From: Janthinobacterium rivuli
GTDB taxonomy: Bacteria; Pseudomonadota; Gammaproteobacteria; Burkholderiales; Burkholderiaceae_D
NCBI RefSeq assembly: GCF_029690045.1
Contig: NZ_CP121464.1
Coordinates: forward strand, 6,261,786 to 6,325,785
Length of the DNA stretch: 64,000 nucleotides
Direction of reading: 5' to 3'
Shown here: piece by piece, positions 54,359 through 63,704 of the stretch
How the letters are laid out: each line of letters opens with the position of its first letter
Numbering within the stretch: position 1 is the stretch's first letter
The notes under the pieces: generated by a model
Seen by the model: the letters and a program-made list of their open reading frames with translations, nothing else
Database searches by the model: none
What the model was told of the DNA's origin: nothing
Made by a program: the position numbers and the translations under genes

Positions 54359-55285
54359 ATGAGCCATGTATTTCCCGCCAGCCTGCAAGCGCCGCGCAGC
54401 CGTTTGAGCAGCAACGGTCCCGAACTGTCGCGCATCGTCGCCGGCATGTGGCGCATCGGCGAGTGGAATATGTCGGCGCAGCAACGGCTGGCTTTCATCG
54501 AGCAATGCCTGGCGCTGGGCGTGTCGAGTTTCGACCATGCCGATATCTATGGCGATTACAGCGCCGAAGGGCTGTTCGGCGAAGCGCTGGCCTTGCAGCC
54601 GGGCTTGCGCGAGAAGATGGAACTGGTCAGCAAATGCGGCATCAAACTACTGTCGCCGCACCGTCCCGGCCATGCCATCCAGCATTACGACACGAGCGCG
54701 GCCCACATCACCAGTTCCGTGGAGCACACCTTGCGCCAGTTGCACACGGACCGCCTGGACTTGCTGCTGATCCACCGTCCCGATCCGCTGATGGATTTTG
54801 ACGAGATCGCCGGCGCCTTCACCCAGCTGCAACAGACGGGCAAGGTGCTGCACTTTGGCGTGTCGAATTTCAGCCGCCACCAATTCGAGTGCCTGCACCG
54901 GCGCTTCCCGCTGGTAACGAACCAGGTGGAATGCTCGCCGCTGCACGTGGCGCCCCTGTTCGATGAAACCTTCGACGGCTTGCAGGACGTGGGGGTGGCG
55001 CCGATGATCTGGTCGCCGCTGGCGGGCGGCCGGCTGTTCCAGGGCGGCGATGCGAATGTGGAGAACTTGCGCAATGTCATCAAGCAGATCGCGGATCAGC
55101 TGCAGCGTCCGTTTGCCAGCGTGGTGTTCGCCTGGATCATGCAACTGCCTTGCCGTCCCCTGCCGCTGACGGGCACGGGCCGCATCGAAGCCGTGGGCGT
55201 GGCCGTGGAAGGCACGCAGTTTACGCTCAGTCGCAGCGACTGGTTCGCCATCCTGCGCGCCGCGCGCGGGCACGAGGTAGCCTAA
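54359..55285 (+). CDS. Aldo/keto reductase (YdhF-like)
   Basis: A 308-residue NADPH-dependent oxidoreductase with a TIM-barrel layout. The catalytic set is present: Asp/Tyr in FDHADIYGDY, Lys in LVSKCGIK, and His in LLLIHRPDPLMD. The chosen ATG at 54359 follows a TATAAT-like element at 54312. The stop overlaps the stop of the convergent pssA gene by four bases. Substrate unknown. Confidence 0.88.
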   Translation: MSHVFPASLQAPRSRLSSNGPELSRIVAGMWRIGEWNMSAQQRLAFIEQCLALGVSSFDHADIYGDYSAEGLFGEALALQPGLREKMELVSKCGIKLLSPHRPGHAIQHYDTSAAHITSSVEHTLRQLHTDRLDLLLIHRPDPLMDFDEIAGAFTQLQQTGKVLHFGVSNFSRHQFECLHRRFPLVTNQVECSPLHVAPLFDETFDGLQDVGVAPMIWSPLAGGRLFQGGDANVENLRNVIKQIADQLQRPFASVVFAWIMQLPCRPLPLTGTGRIEAVGVAVEGTQFTLSRSDWFAILRAARGHEVA

Positions 55286-56088
55286 TCGATCTCGTCCGGA
55301 TCGTTGAAGACCTGCGGCAGCGCAATACCGCGCCAGCCCAGGTACCACGCCAGGTTCAGCAGCAGGGTGGCGGCGATGTAGACGGCGAAGAACAGCGCAA
55401 AGAAACTGGTCTTCAGCCACACCAGCAGGGCGATGGCGACGATCAGCACCAGCAGCGCGGCCAGGCTTTTCTTTTGCTTGGAGCTGGGGAAACGCAAGGT
55501 CGACACCATCAGGCTGCCCACGCCGACGAGCAACAGCATCAGCAGATAGCTGTGCAGCATGGAATCGATGGGCGCCGGCCACGCCACCACCACGGCCGCC
55601 ACGCAGGCGGCCCCGGCCGTGATCGGCATGCCGACGAAATACAGGGGATCCGTGCGTCCCACATTCACATTGAAACGCGCCAGGCGCATGGCGCCGCAGG
55701 CAACAAAGAAGAAGCTGGCCATGCCGCCAAAGCGCAGCAGCAGCGGATCGTGCACGCCCATCTGCACAAAACCATAGCAGTACAACAAGACGGCCGGGGC
55801 GCAGCCGAAATTCATCACGTCGGCGATGGAATCGAGCTGCACGCCGAACTGCGAGCTGGTGTTCGTCAGGCGCGCGACATAGCCGTCGAGCGCGTCAAAT
55901 ACCCCGGCCAGCACCAGCAAGGCGGCCGCCAGGCGGTAGGCATCGGCGTCGCCGACAGTCGCGTTATCGACGGAAATGACGATGCTGGCAAAACCGCAGG
56001 CTATCGAAAGCAAAGTCACCATGCTGGGCAAGGCGTACTTGGCGCGCTGCAGGCGCGACTTGGGCAATGTGTTCAAATTTGTGGGCAA
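55282..56088 (-). CDS. pssA: CDP-diacylglycerol-serine O-phosphatidyltransferase
   Basis: A 268-residue inner-membrane enzyme that makes phosphatidylserine, the precursor of phosphatidylethanolamine. The CDP-alcohol phosphotransferase motif D-G-x2-A-R-x8-G-x3-D-x3-D is complete in LDGYVARLTNTSSQFG followed by VQLDSIADV. About seven to eight membrane helices match the Gram-positive/betaproteobacterial type II PssA. It is convergent with the aldo/keto reductase. Confidence 0.92.
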   Translation of the reverse strand: MPTNLNTLPKSRLQRAKYALPSMVTLLSIACGFASIVISVDNATVGDADAYRLAAALLVLAGVFDALDGYVARLTNTSSQFGVQLDSIADVMNFGCAPAVLLYCYGFVQMGVHDPLLLRFGGMASFFFVACGAMRLARFNVNVGRTDPLYFVGMPITAGAACVAAVVVAWPAPIDSMLHSYLLMLLLVGVGSLMVSTLRFPSSKQKKSLAALLVLIVAIALLVWLKTSFFALFFAVYIAATLLLNLAWYLGWRGIALPQVFNDPDEID

Positions 56089-56191
56089 TCAAAGAAATCG
56101 GTAATGAGGCTACGCAGCGGCAAACGCTGCACTATGCTCATTCTACCCTGCGCAGCTGCGGCACCGTCTGCGCACGAGCGCGCGACATATC

Positions 56192-56219
56192 TTGTCATGG
56201 ATGCTCTACGGCATATAAA
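56192..56219 (+). promoter_or_regulatory. Promoter of the CAP-domain lipoprotein gene
   Basis: TTGTCA, 16 bases, TATAAA, about 75 bases upstream of the TTG start. Confidence 0.6.
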
Positions 56220-56292
56220 AATGCCTTAGAATCATTTCACAGGGCAGCACGCTGGCACCCACCGCTGTCCGCCTACCTATACAGGAGTCAAC

Positions 56293-57246
56293 TTGATTGC
56301 CTCGTCACTGCGTTGGAAATACTGGATACCCGCCCTGCTGAGCGCAGCCCTGCTGAGCGCCTGTGGCGGCGGCGATAGCGGCGGCAAGACGTCGCTGAGC
56401 ACCTCGACCCAGGCCGGACAGCTGACACAGGAGCCGGGCGCTCCCGTCGTCAGCAACAATATCGCCACCGATGGTTTCAACTGGATCAATTACCGGCGCA
56501 GCCAGATCGGCCTGGCGCCACTGGTACGCAATAGCCTGATCGACAACGCGGCACTCGGCCACTCCAACTATCTGAACAGCAATAATGTGGTGGTGCACAA
56601 TCAAGTTAAAGGCAAACCCGGCTTTACCGGCGAAACACTGTATGACCGCCTGACTGCGTCGAACTATGGCGTCACGTCCGTCTGGGGCGAAGTCATCGCG
56701 GGCGTGGCGACCAACTCCGGTTTCTACATGGCGGAAAACCTGATCACGGCCGTGTATCACCGCTTCCTCATCTTTGAACCTATCTTCAAGGAAGGTGGCG
56801 CCGGTGCCGCCGTCAACAACAGCGGCTATGCCTATTTCACCACCGACCTGGCCGGCAATAGCCGCTACGGCCCCGGCTTGCCGGCCGGACAGATCGTCAG
56901 CTACCCGTTCAACGGACAGACCAAGGTCGCCACCAGTTTCTCCAGCGATGAAGAAGAGCCCGATCCCGTGCCCAACCAGAACGTGGTCGGCTACCCGATC
57001 AGCGTCCATGCGAATTTCGACGCCACCCTCAGCGTGACGACCTTCACCGTGCGCCCGCGTGGCGCCAGCGCGGACCTGACGGTACGCCTGCTCAGCAAGG
57101 AGAGCGATGCCATCAATACATCGCGCTCGGTGGCCGCCATCATCCCGCTGGCCCCCCTGCTGGCGGCCACCACCTATGATGTGAGTTTCATCGGCAAAGT
57201 CAATGGCGCGAACGTCACGCGCAGCTGGTCATTCACGACGCGTTAG
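56293..57246 (+). CDS. CAP/SCP-domain lipoprotein
   Basis: A 317-residue protein starting with TTG, supported by ACAGGAG six bases upstream. The lipobox AALLSAC (Cys near residue 24) is followed by GGGDSGG. The CAP domain (about residues 55-215) starts WINYRRSQIGLAPL and includes HSNYL. The C-terminal 100 residues look like an Ig/big-type beta domain (PRGASADLTVRLLSK). CAP proteins act outside the cytoplasm in lipid or cell-wall binding; the exact role is unknown. Confidence 0.82.
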   Translation: MIASSLRWKYWIPALLSAALLSACGGGDSGGKTSLSTSTQAGQLTQEPGAPVVSNNIATDGFNWINYRRSQIGLAPLVRNSLIDNAALGHSNYLNSNNVVVHNQVKGKPGFTGETLYDRLTASNYGVTSVWGEVIAGVATNSGFYMAENLITAVYHRFLIFEPIFKEGGAGAAVNNSGYAYFTTDLAGNSRYGPGLPAGQIVSYPFNGQTKVATSFSSDEEEPDPVPNQNVVGYPISVHANFDATLSVTTFTVRPRGASADLTVRLLSKESDAINTSRSVAAIIPLAPLLAATTYDVSFIGKVNGANVTRSWSFTTR

Positions 57247-57315
57247 TCTGGCAGCGTCTGCCAAGCGGACGCAGTAGCGAGGGCAACTGGATGTAAAATA
57301 GCGGATATTGCATGA

Positions 57316-57990
57316 ATGCAATTGACAAGTTTTGGGGCCCTCTGCACACCAGGCATGATGAAACCACACGCCACTTGCGATGATGATGCCGCCGTTGCGG
57401 CATCCGACATGGTCCGGATTCTCGATGTCGAGAACGGACTGGGCCGCATTATGGGCGACCGCATCCTGTACCTGAAAATCCTGCGCCGCTTCCTGCACGA
57501 CCACGGCACCACGCCGTGCCAGATCCGCGCCGAATTCGACATGGGCAATTACGCTTCCGCACGCCTGAAGGCGCATACATTAAAAGGCGCCGCCGGCATG
57601 ATCGGCGCGCGCCACGTGCATGGCCTGGCGGCCACCCTGGAGTCCGCACTGCGCGCGCAAGCGCCCGACCTGGCCCGGCAGATGCTGCAGCTGGAACTGG
57701 CCCAGGATCAATTGCTCGGCGCGGTCAGCAGCATGCTGGGCACGCCGGAGGCAACCCACACGGCGGCGCAGGACGTGGCGCCCGATCCGGCCGCGCCCGC
57801 CATCCAGCTGCTGCTGGCGCGCCTGGCCAGCCACCTGCGCGAAGGCGACGGCGCGGCCATCGACATCCTGGAAAACTCGGCCAGCCTGCTGGCGGCCAGC
57901 CTGGGCGTGCACGTCTACCAGGAAGTGGCGGCCGCCGCGCATGAGTTCGATTTCGACGGCGCGCTGGCGGCGCTGCTGCGGCGCCGCTAA
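57316..57990 (+). CDS. Histidine phosphotransfer (Hpt) domain protein
   Basis: A 224-residue protein. A typical Hpt domain spans about residues 40-130, with the phosphoacceptor His in LKAHTLKGAAGMIGA. The C-terminal 90 residues (APAIQLLLARLASHLREGDGAAID) look like a second, helical Hpt-like or receiver-interacting bundle without the HxLKG motif. The start is uncertain; 57355 is an alternative. No histidine kinase is next to it, so it is probably an orphan relay partner. Confidence 0.75.
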   Translation: MQLTSFGALCTPGMMKPHATCDDDAAVAASDMVRILDVENGLGRIMGDRILYLKILRRFLHDHGTTPCQIRAEFDMGNYASARLKAHTLKGAAGMIGARHVHGLAATLESALRAQAPDLARQMLQLELAQDQLLGAVSSMLGTPEATHTAAQDVAPDPAAPAIQLLLARLASHLREGDGAAIDILENSASLLAASLGVHVYQEVAAAAHEFDFDGALAALLRRR

Positions 57991-57999
57991 TCTTCACGC

Positions 58000-58200
58000 T
58001 CAACGGTGGTATTGCGCCTCTTCCGCATACGCCACGCCACAACTCTTGCCGCAAAAGCGGCGCACGGCGTCGAGCGGCTTGTCGCAATACCAGCACGCGC
58101 CTTTTGGCGGCAAGGAGGCGATCAATTCCGGCATGGCGGGCAGTGGCCGCGCCACTACCTCATCCTCGCACTCCACGACATCGGGCTGTTTGCTGTCCAT
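58000..58200 (-). CDS. Small zinc-ribbon-like protein
   Basis: A 66-residue protein. It carries CWYCDKPLDAVRRFCGKSC, a CxxC-x8-CxxxC arrangement that should bind one zinc, after an acidic N-terminus. AGGAAAGGAAG precedes the ATG, which supports a real gene. It is convergent with the Hpt gene, ten bases apart. No function can be given. Confidence 0.7.
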   Translation of the reverse strand: MDSKQPDVVECEDEVVARPLPAMPELIASLPPKGACWYCDKPLDAVRRFCGKSCGVAYAEEAQYHR

Positions 58201-58320
58201 GGCGCTTCCTTTCCTAGCGGCACTTCAAGGCCGCTCAGCAAGATTACGTCATTAAAGTTGATGCGGTATGAGCATGCTCAATAGACAGCGCTCCCGTGGG
58301 ATACATGGCAGCAAATGGCG

Positions 58321-58890
58321 CTATTCGCGACGAGGCTGGCTTTGCACACTCGGCCCCACAAGATCGGCCCGTTCCATGCAGTAAGGCTCCCACTCTGTCT
58401 CCTGCCGCATGACGAAAGTCATATTGGCAAGACGCGCACCGTGCGCCTGGATGGCTTCCTTGCGCTGGGGTGTATTGACAAGCAAGGCCATCACTTGACC
58501 TACCTTGTTTTCATCCTCGGGGACCAGCTCGCCAAGGCCAGCCAGGCATTCACCGCTGCGTATCGCCATCGAATGCGCATGTGACGATTCCGAGGGTGTG
58601 GTTGCCAGAATAGCCGCCTGGGTGCTGATGGCAACATTTGCCATGCCCCGCAGAAGCCGGGCATCTCGCGAAAAATGCCGCAGCAGAAACAACTCGACAT
58701 CATCGCGCACGCCATTATCATTGCTATCAATACCGGCAAGCGTTTGTTTGCCAGCAGCACCAGGATCAGGCGGTAGCACAGTGTCGATCGTCAACTGCAA
58801 TGGGGCGGCAGCCAAAACCGCGATAGGAGAAACAAGCGCCAATGCGAAAAAAACAATAGCGGTGCCACGCGGGAATGAAGGATATGTCAT
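58321..58890 (-). CDS. Secreted protein with EF-hand-like calcium loop
   Basis: A 189-residue protein with a signal peptide (FFALALVSPIAVLAA). The segment GIDSNDNGVRDDVELFL has the D-x-[DN]-x-[DN]-G spacing of a calcium-binding loop as in bacterial EF-hand/dockerin-type proteins. The remainder is helical with two Cys (in GECLAG and PYCME) that could form a disulfide. I do not recognise a family. It lies next to the mnmE remnant. Confidence 0.62.
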   Translation of the reverse strand: MTYPSFPRGTAIVFFALALVSPIAVLAAAPLQLTIDTVLPPDPGAAGKQTLAGIDSNDNGVRDDVELFLLRHFSRDARLLRGMANVAISTQAAILATTPSESSHAHSMAIRSGECLAGLGELVPEDENKVGQVMALLVNTPQRKEAIQAHGARLANMTFVMRQETEWEPYCMERADLVGPSVQSQPRRE

Positions 58891-58966
58891 AGGAACTCCT
58901 GGTTGGGAATTCCGACTATAAAACCGTCACACGGCAAGATATTGCTGTTCCGCAATCAATATGAAT

Positions 58967-59085
58967 TTGCTTGCGGATACAGAGCCGGCTGAAAACCACC
59001 TCCAATAAATCATCAGGCGAAAATTCGCCCGTGGCGCTCGACAGTTGCACCTGCGCCAGGCGCAGCTCTTCGGCGAACAGATCGA
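58967..59085 (-). pseudogene. Remnant copy of the mnmE 3' end
   Basis: About 119 bases align without gaps to the last 119 bases of mnmE (59446-59564) with roughly 82% identity. The encoded tail [20 protein letters not shown] and its continuation to FSRLCIRK differs at only six positions from the real one (ending FSRFCIGK), so most changes are silent. The mnmE stop is lost and the frame reads on. Upstream coding sequence is absent. It lies 479 bases from the real 3' end, with a small secreted-protein gene between. Confidence 0.85.
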
Positions 59086-59136
59086 ACCCCGGTCTTTTCG
59101 CCGTTCGAGGTGTATGCAAAAAAACACCTCTGATAC

Positions 59137-59436
59137 TTATTTCCGAAAGCTCCTGACCGCATCATTCGCATGCGCGTCGATGACTTTGTGAATTGCCGGC
59201 TGCTGCGCATATTTCACGCGCAGCCGCTTCCACTGCCGCTGCGCCTGCCCGCACGAACTGGCCACGGCTTGCGTGATCTCGCGCTGGCGCGCCTTGTCGT
59301 TGTCATCCCATTCGCCGGCAAAATGCTCGCACATCTGGGCGTTCTCGACGAACCGCGCCACGTCCTTCGGCAACTTTTCCTGCGCACCGGCCAGCAGGGG
59401 CAGGCAACTGAACAGCAGAGCAAGCAGCAGCTTCAT
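59137..59436 (-). CDS. Small secreted protein downstream of mnmE
   Basis: A 99-residue protein with a signal peptide ([17 protein letters not shown]) and a short helical mature part with two Cys (in [13 protein letters not shown] and ASSCGQAQ), probably disulfide-bonded. AAGGAGG lies just upstream and the gene starts nine bases after the mnmE stop, so it is read from the mnmE transcript. It ends 51 bases before the mnmE remnant. I do not recognise the family. Confidence 0.68.
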   Translation of the reverse strand: MKLLLALLFSCLPLLAGAQEKLPKDVARFVENAQMCEHFAGEWDDNDKARQREITQAVASSCGQAQRQWKRLRVKYAQQPAIHKVIDAHANDAVRSFRK

Positions 59437-59445
59437 CGAACCTCC

Positions 59446-60825
59446 TTATTTGCCGATGCAGAAACGGCTGAAAATCACGCCCAGCAAATCGTCAGGCGAG
59501 AATTCTCCCGTGATGCTCGATAGCTGCACCTGCGCCAGGCGCAGTTCTTCGGCGAACAGGTCCAGCGACTGGTCGTCCTGCGCAGCGTGTTCGGCCGCGA
59601 TGTCCAGGTGCTTGCCGGCCGATTTCAAGGCGATCAGATGACGTTCGCGCGCCAGGTACAGCGATTCGCCCGTCTGCTGCCAGCCGGCGATGCGCAGCAG
59701 CTCGGCGCGCAGCAGGTCAATGCCGATGTGCTCGTGCGCCGACAGATACACGTGGGTGGCGTCCGGCATGCTGTCGACGCCGGGTTTATGCCCGGACAGA
59801 TCGATCTTGTTCCACACGCGCACCACGGGCACGCCTTCGGGGAAGGCGGCGACGATGGTTTCGTCGGCCAACGTGGGGCCGTGGTCGGCGTCAAGCAGGT
59901 GCAGGATCACGTCGGCCTTGCCGATCTCGCCCCAGGTGCGCTCGATGCCGATGCGCTCGACGGCGTCGATGGTGTCGCCCGCGCTGCGGATGCCGGCCGT
60001 GTCGATGATGTTGAGTGGAATGCCTTCGATCTGGATGGTTTCGCTGACCTTGTCGCGCGTGGTGCCGGCGATCGGTGTGACGATCGCCACGTCGGCGCCC
60101 GCCAGCGCGTTCAGCAGCGACGATTTACCCACGTTCGGCTGGCCCGCCAGCACGACATTCAAGCCTTCGCGCAGCAGCGCGCCCTGCGCCGCCTGCGCAA
60201 ACACTTTGTTTAATGCTTCGATGACGGCTTTCAATTGACCGCGCGCATTCGATTTTTCCAGGAAATCGATTTCTTCTTCCGGAAAATCCAGGGTCGCTTC
60301 GACCAGCATGCGCAGTCCCGTCACCTGTTCCACCAGCGCGTGGATGGTGTTCGAGAACGCGCCCGACAGCGATTGCGAAGCGGACTTGGCCGCCGCTTCC
60401 GTCGAGGCGTCGATCAGGTCGGCCACAGCTTCGGCTTGCGCCAGGTCAAGCTTGTCATTCAAAAACGCGCGGCGCGTGAATTCGCCCGGTTCGGCCAGGC
60501 GCAAGCCGCTGTCACGGCCCGCTTCCAGCACGCGCGCCAGCAGCAGTTGCAGCACGATGGGGCCGCCATGGCCCTGCAATTCCAGCACGTCTTCGCCCGT
60601 GTACGAATGCGGGCCCTTGAAATGGATGGCGATGCCCTGGTCGATGATGGCGCCGTCGCTTTCCGTGAATGGCAGATAGGTGGCGTGGCGCGGTTTCAGT
60701 TGCTGCGCGCCAAACAGGGCCGTCATCAGCGGAGCGAGGTTTTTGCCGGAGGCGCGTACCACGCCGATGCCGCCGCGTCCCGGTGCGGTGGCGATGGCGG
60801 CGATAGGGGAAGAGTCGAGTTTCAT
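59446..60825 (-). CDS. mnmE: tRNA modification GTPase MnmE
   Basis: A 459-residue protein that, with MnmG, modifies the wobble uridine (cmnm5U) of several tRNAs. It has an N-terminal tetrahydrofolate-binding domain and a helical domain. The inserted G domain has GQPNVGKSS (228-236), DTAGIRS and NKID, and the C-terminal Cys motif FCIGK ends the protein. It has its own region downstream of the yidC terminator. Its last 119 bases are duplicated in degenerate form at 58967-59085. Confidence 0.97.
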   Translation of the reverse strand: MKLDSSPIAAIATAPGRGGIGVVRASGKNLAPLMTALFGAQQLKPRHATYLPFTESDGAIIDQGIAIHFKGPHSYTGEDVLELQGHGGPIVLQLLLARVLEAGRDSGLRLAEPGEFTRRAFLNDKLDLAQAEAVADLIDASTEAAAKSASQSLSGAFSNTIHALVEQVTGLRMLVEATLDFPEEEIDFLEKSNARGQLKAVIEALNKVFAQAAQGALLREGLNVVLAGQPNVGKSSLLNALAGADVAIVTPIAGTTRDKVSETIQIEGIPLNIIDTAGIRSAGDTIDAVERIGIERTWGEIGKADVILHLLDADHGPTLADETIVAAFPEGVPVVRVWNKIDLSGHKPGVDSMPDATHVYLSAHEHIGIDLLRAELLRIAGWQQTGESLYLARERHLIALKSAGKHLDIAAEHAAQDDQSLDLFAEELRLAQVQLSSITGEFSPDDLLGVIFSRFCIGK

Positions 60826-60837
60826 GGGGATATTGTA

Positions 60838-60872
60838 GATTAAAAAAAAGCCCGCACTCGGCGGGCTTTCGA
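60838..60872 (-). terminator. Terminator after yidC
   Basis: AAGCCCGCC/GGCGGGCTT-type hairpin with loop, followed on the minus strand by a run of eight T residues, between the yidC stop and mnmE. Confidence 0.9.
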
Positions 60873-60886
60873 TTCGCTGGCCGGAC

Positions 60887-62623
60887 TTACTTGACGGCTG
60901 GCGCGTATTTCTTGGTGATCACCCATTGCTGGCCGATCGACAGGACGTTGTTGACGACCCAGTAAAGTACCAAGCCCGACGGGAAGAAGAAGAACATCAC
61001 CGAGAATGCCAGTGGCATGAACAGCATCATCTTCGCTTGCATCGGATCGGCCGGGGCCGGGTTCAGCTTGGTCGTGATGAACATCGAGATCGCGTACAGC
61101 ACGGGCAAGATACACCATGGGTCATGCTGGGCCAGGTCGGTGATCCAGCCGATCCATGGCGCGCCGCGGATTTCCACGGACGCGTTCAAGACCCAGTACA
61201 GGGCGATAAAGACGGGCATCTGGATCAGGATCGGCAGGCAGCCGCCCAGCGGATTGATCTTTTCCGTCTTGTACAGCTCCATCGTGGCCTGGTTCATCTT
61301 TTGCGGATCGCCCTTGAAGCGTTCGCGGATCGCTTGCATCTTCGGCGTGACCAGTTTCATCTTGGCCATGCTGCGGTAGCCGGCGGCCGACAGAGGGAAG
61401 AACAGCAGCTTGATCAGGATCGTGAAGGCGATGATGGTCCAGCCCCAGTTACCCAGCACGCTGTGGATCTGTTCCATGACCCAGAACATCGGCTTGGCGA
61501 TGATGGTCAGCCAACCATAATCCTTGACCAGTTCCAGGCCAGGCGAGACGTTTTCCAGCAGGTGCGCGATTTGCGGACCCGAGTACAGCTTGCTGTCCAT
61601 GCTGGCCGAGGCGCCTGGCGCCAGGGTAGGCAGCGGCAGCACGTTGCCGATGGCGTACAGGTTGGGGCCGACTTTCTTCGTGAAGATGTCGCGCTTGGCG
61701 TTCTCGGGCGGAACGAATGCGGACACGAAGAAGTGTTGCGAAATCGCAAACCAGCCGCCATTCGCCGTGGCCGGGTGCAGGCCCTTCATGGCGTTGTCGT
61801 TGCCCTTCTTCTCGTCTTCCGCGGCCGCTTTTTCGATTTTCTCGAACGTCAGCTTCTGGTACTTGTCTTGCGGCGTGTACAGGGTCGGACCCGTGAAGCT
61901 GCTGTTGAAGAACGAATCGCCGACCGGCTTGTTGCCGTCATGCGTCAGTTGCAGATACAGCTGCGGCGTGACCGCTGCCGCGCCCACGTTGGACACGTCG
62001 TGGCGCACGTCGATCACGTAGTCGCCGCGCTTGAAGGTAAACGTCTTGGTCAGCTTGACGCCGCCTTCGACCGCTTCCATCACCAATTGAATCTGTTTGC
62101 CGTCGGCCAAAGTACGCACGCCAGGCTGCACGGTGAAACCGCTCGCGTGGGTAGGGAAAGGACCGCCGACCAGGCCCGATTGCGCCAGATAGGTGTGGTT
62201 CGCGCCTTCGTCGAACAGCACTTCATTTTGCTTGCCGTCGTCAGGCTGGCACCATTTGAACAGGCCGAAGCAGCCGCCAAACCAGCCCGGATTGCCCGCG
62301 CCCTTGAATTTCAGCAATTCCAGACGCTTGACCTGGCCGCCCAGGGTGTCGATATCGACCTTGATGACGTCGGTGGTGATGGTAATCACTTCGCGCTTGA
62401 ACGCGGCGGGATCGACAGCTTCACCCGGCAGGGCAGGCACGCCTGCGGCAGCCGAGGCAGCCAGAGCAGCCGTCTTGGCAGGGGTCGCAGGCGCCTTGGC
62501 GGTTTGTTCCGTGTTCGCGGAGAACATCGACGGCTTGCCGTTCGAGATCATCCATTCGTTCCAGAGAATTACCAGCGAGACGGAAAACACGATCCACAGG
62601 ATGGTACGTTTATTGATATCCAT
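60887..62623 (-). CDS. yidC: Membrane protein insertase YidC
   Basis: A 578-residue inner-membrane insertase. The ATG at 62623 gives the typical [17 protein letters not shown] first helix. A large periplasmic beta-supersandwich domain (about residues 60-350) follows. The conserved C-terminal helices include [18 protein letters not shown] (with the groove Lys/Arg region), [20 protein letters not shown] and the final helix. It lies 11 bases after yidD in the rpmH-rnpA-yidD-yidC operon. Confidence 0.97.
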   Translation of the reverse strand: MDINKRTILWIVFSVSLVILWNEWMISNGKPSMFSANTEQTAKAPATPAKTAALAASAAAGVPALPGEAVDPAAFKREVITITTDVIKVDIDTLGGQVKRLELLKFKGAGNPGWFGGCFGLFKWCQPDDGKQNEVLFDEGANHTYLAQSGLVGGPFPTHASGFTVQPGVRTLADGKQIQLVMEAVEGGVKLTKTFTFKRGDYVIDVRHDVSNVGAAAVTPQLYLQLTHDGNKPVGDSFFNSSFTGPTLYTPQDKYQKLTFEKIEKAAAEDEKKGNDNAMKGLHPATANGGWFAISQHFFVSAFVPPENAKRDIFTKKVGPNLYAIGNVLPLPTLAPGASASMDSKLYSGPQIAHLLENVSPGLELVKDYGWLTIIAKPMFWVMEQIHSVLGNWGWTIIAFTILIKLLFFPLSAAGYRSMAKMKLVTPKMQAIRERFKGDPQKMNQATMELYKTEKINPLGGCLPILIQMPVFIALYWVLNASVEIRGAPWIGWITDLAQHDPWCILPVLYAISMFITTKLNPAPADPMQAKMMLFMPLAFSVMFFFFPSGLVLYWVVNNVLSIGQQWVITKKYAPAVK

Positions 62624-62634
62624 TAGGGTATTTG

Positions 62635-62895
62635 TCAGGAGTGGTTGCAACCGCAAGCGGTCGTTGAAGATTGTTTGCCATCGGCCGGCGGCACCGGGTC
62701 GACGCCCCCTTCATTCCAGGGGTGGCAACGGCACAGGCGCTTGGCAGCCAGCAGGCTGCCCTTGGCCGTACCGTGCACGCGCAGCGCTTCCATCGCGTAA
62801 TGCGAACAGCTCGGATAGAAACGGCAATTCTGTCCCAGCATGGGGCTGATCAGCAACTGATAAGCGCGCAGCAGGAACAGCAGCAGGGTTTTCAT
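62635..62895 (-). CDS. yidD: Membrane protein insertion efficiency factor YidD
   Basis: An 86-residue protein with the family block [20 protein letters not shown] and the later [18 protein letters not shown], all characteristic Cys and Pro residues being present. It has an amphipathic N-terminus. The start overlaps the rnpA stop (ATGA). Confidence 0.95.
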   Translation of the reverse strand: MKTLLLFLLRAYQLLISPMLGQNCRFYPSCSHYAMEALRVHGTAKGSLLAAKRLCRCHPWNEGGVDPVPPADGKQSSTTACGCNHS

Positions 62896-63350
62896 GGCGC
62901 GGATGGTGGTGGCGCAGCAACAGAACGGGCCTGGGCGGCGATTTGCGCCGCGAACAGGCGGCTCAATTCCTCACGCAGCTCGGCTTTGAGCTTGGTCGTG
63001 GTGGCCGGGCCATCCTTGCTGTTGACGGCGCGCGACAAACGCACCACGCAGTCGACCGGCGGCATCGCGCTGTTGCGAAACAGCTCGCGCGTGACGCGCT
63101 TGATCGTGTTGCGGGTCGCCGCGCGTGGCGCGAAACGCTTGGCCACAACGACGCCCAGCCGCGCATGCGGCAATTGATTGTGTCGGGTGTACAGCACAAA
63201 ATGCGCTGTTTTTTGCGAAGGGCGCAAACGAAAAACGGATGAAAATTCATCCGTTTTAACGATACGCCGAAAGCGCGCGAAGTCGTGTGAACCTTCGCGT
63301 TGATTGCCGACTGGAGTACAGCTAGCCACGCGATCAGCTGTCAACGACAA
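62892..63350 (-). CDS. rnpA: Ribonuclease P protein component
   Basis: Up to 152 residues. The RNA-binding motif [20 protein letters not shown] is the RNR signature, and [17 protein letters not shown] is the usual N-terminal block. The start is uncertain: TTG at 63350 sits two bases after the rpmH stop, with TTG at 63344 or GTG at 63329 as alternatives. The C-terminal Ala/Pro tail is longer than in E. coli RnpA. Confidence 0.93.
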   Translation of the reverse strand: MSLTADRVASCTPVGNQREGSHDFARFRRIVKTDEFSSVFRLRPSQKTAHFVLYTRHNQLPHARLGVVVAKRFAPRAATRNTIKRVTRELFRNSAMPPVDCVVRLSRAVNSKDGPATTTKLKAELREELSRLFAAQIAAQARSVAAPPPSAP

Positions 63351-63352
63351 GC

Positions 63353-63487
63353 CTAGACGGCCAGACGTTTGCGGCCCTTTGCGCGACGTGCGTTGAGCAC
63401 ATCACGGCCACCACGGGTAGCCATACGAGCGCGGAAGCCGTGCGTACGCTTGCGGCGAACGACGGAAGGTTGGTAAGTACGTTTCAT
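63353..63487 (-). CDS. rpmH: 50S ribosomal protein L34
   Basis: 44 residues, [18 protein letters not shown] onwards, a full-length basic L34. It is the first gene of the rpmH-rnpA-yidD-yidC operon next to the origin region. Confidence 0.98.
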   Translation of the reverse strand: MKRTYQPSVVRRKRTHGFRARMATRGGRDVLNARRAKGRKRLAV

Positions 63488-63674
63488 GTTGGTCTCGCTA
63501 AAAACAAAAAAAATGCAAAATCGGGTCTGACGTCCCGTCAGTTTTTGGTGCCAATGACAATCGCGCACTTATGCCAAGGCACAAGCTGGCCAATCTCATC
63601 GCCCGCTTAATCCACGCTTAGTCCATATTGTCGTTCCAAATGAATAAACACGGAATACGGGCGGGGAACCCTGA

Positions 63675-63704
63675 ATTATTCAGCATATGCCCCCCTCTTG
63701 TCAA
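63675..63704 (-). promoter_or_regulatory. Promoter of the rpmH operon
   Basis: Minus strand TTGACA, 18 bases, AATAAT (one mismatch to the -10 consensus), about 190 bases upstream of rpmH. The -10 lies within a CTGAA-TTA-TTCAG palindrome. Confidence 0.65.

Noticed and set aside
58927..59119. 67-codon frame through the mnmE remnant as a functional gene
   Set aside because: It lacks a ribosome-binding site and everything but a 38-residue MnmE tail; better described as a pseudogene fragment.
58967..59564. A resident SGI1-like genomic island at mnmE
   Set aside because: No integrase, excisionase or other mobility gene lies between or beside the two mnmE tails; only a remnant can be claimed.
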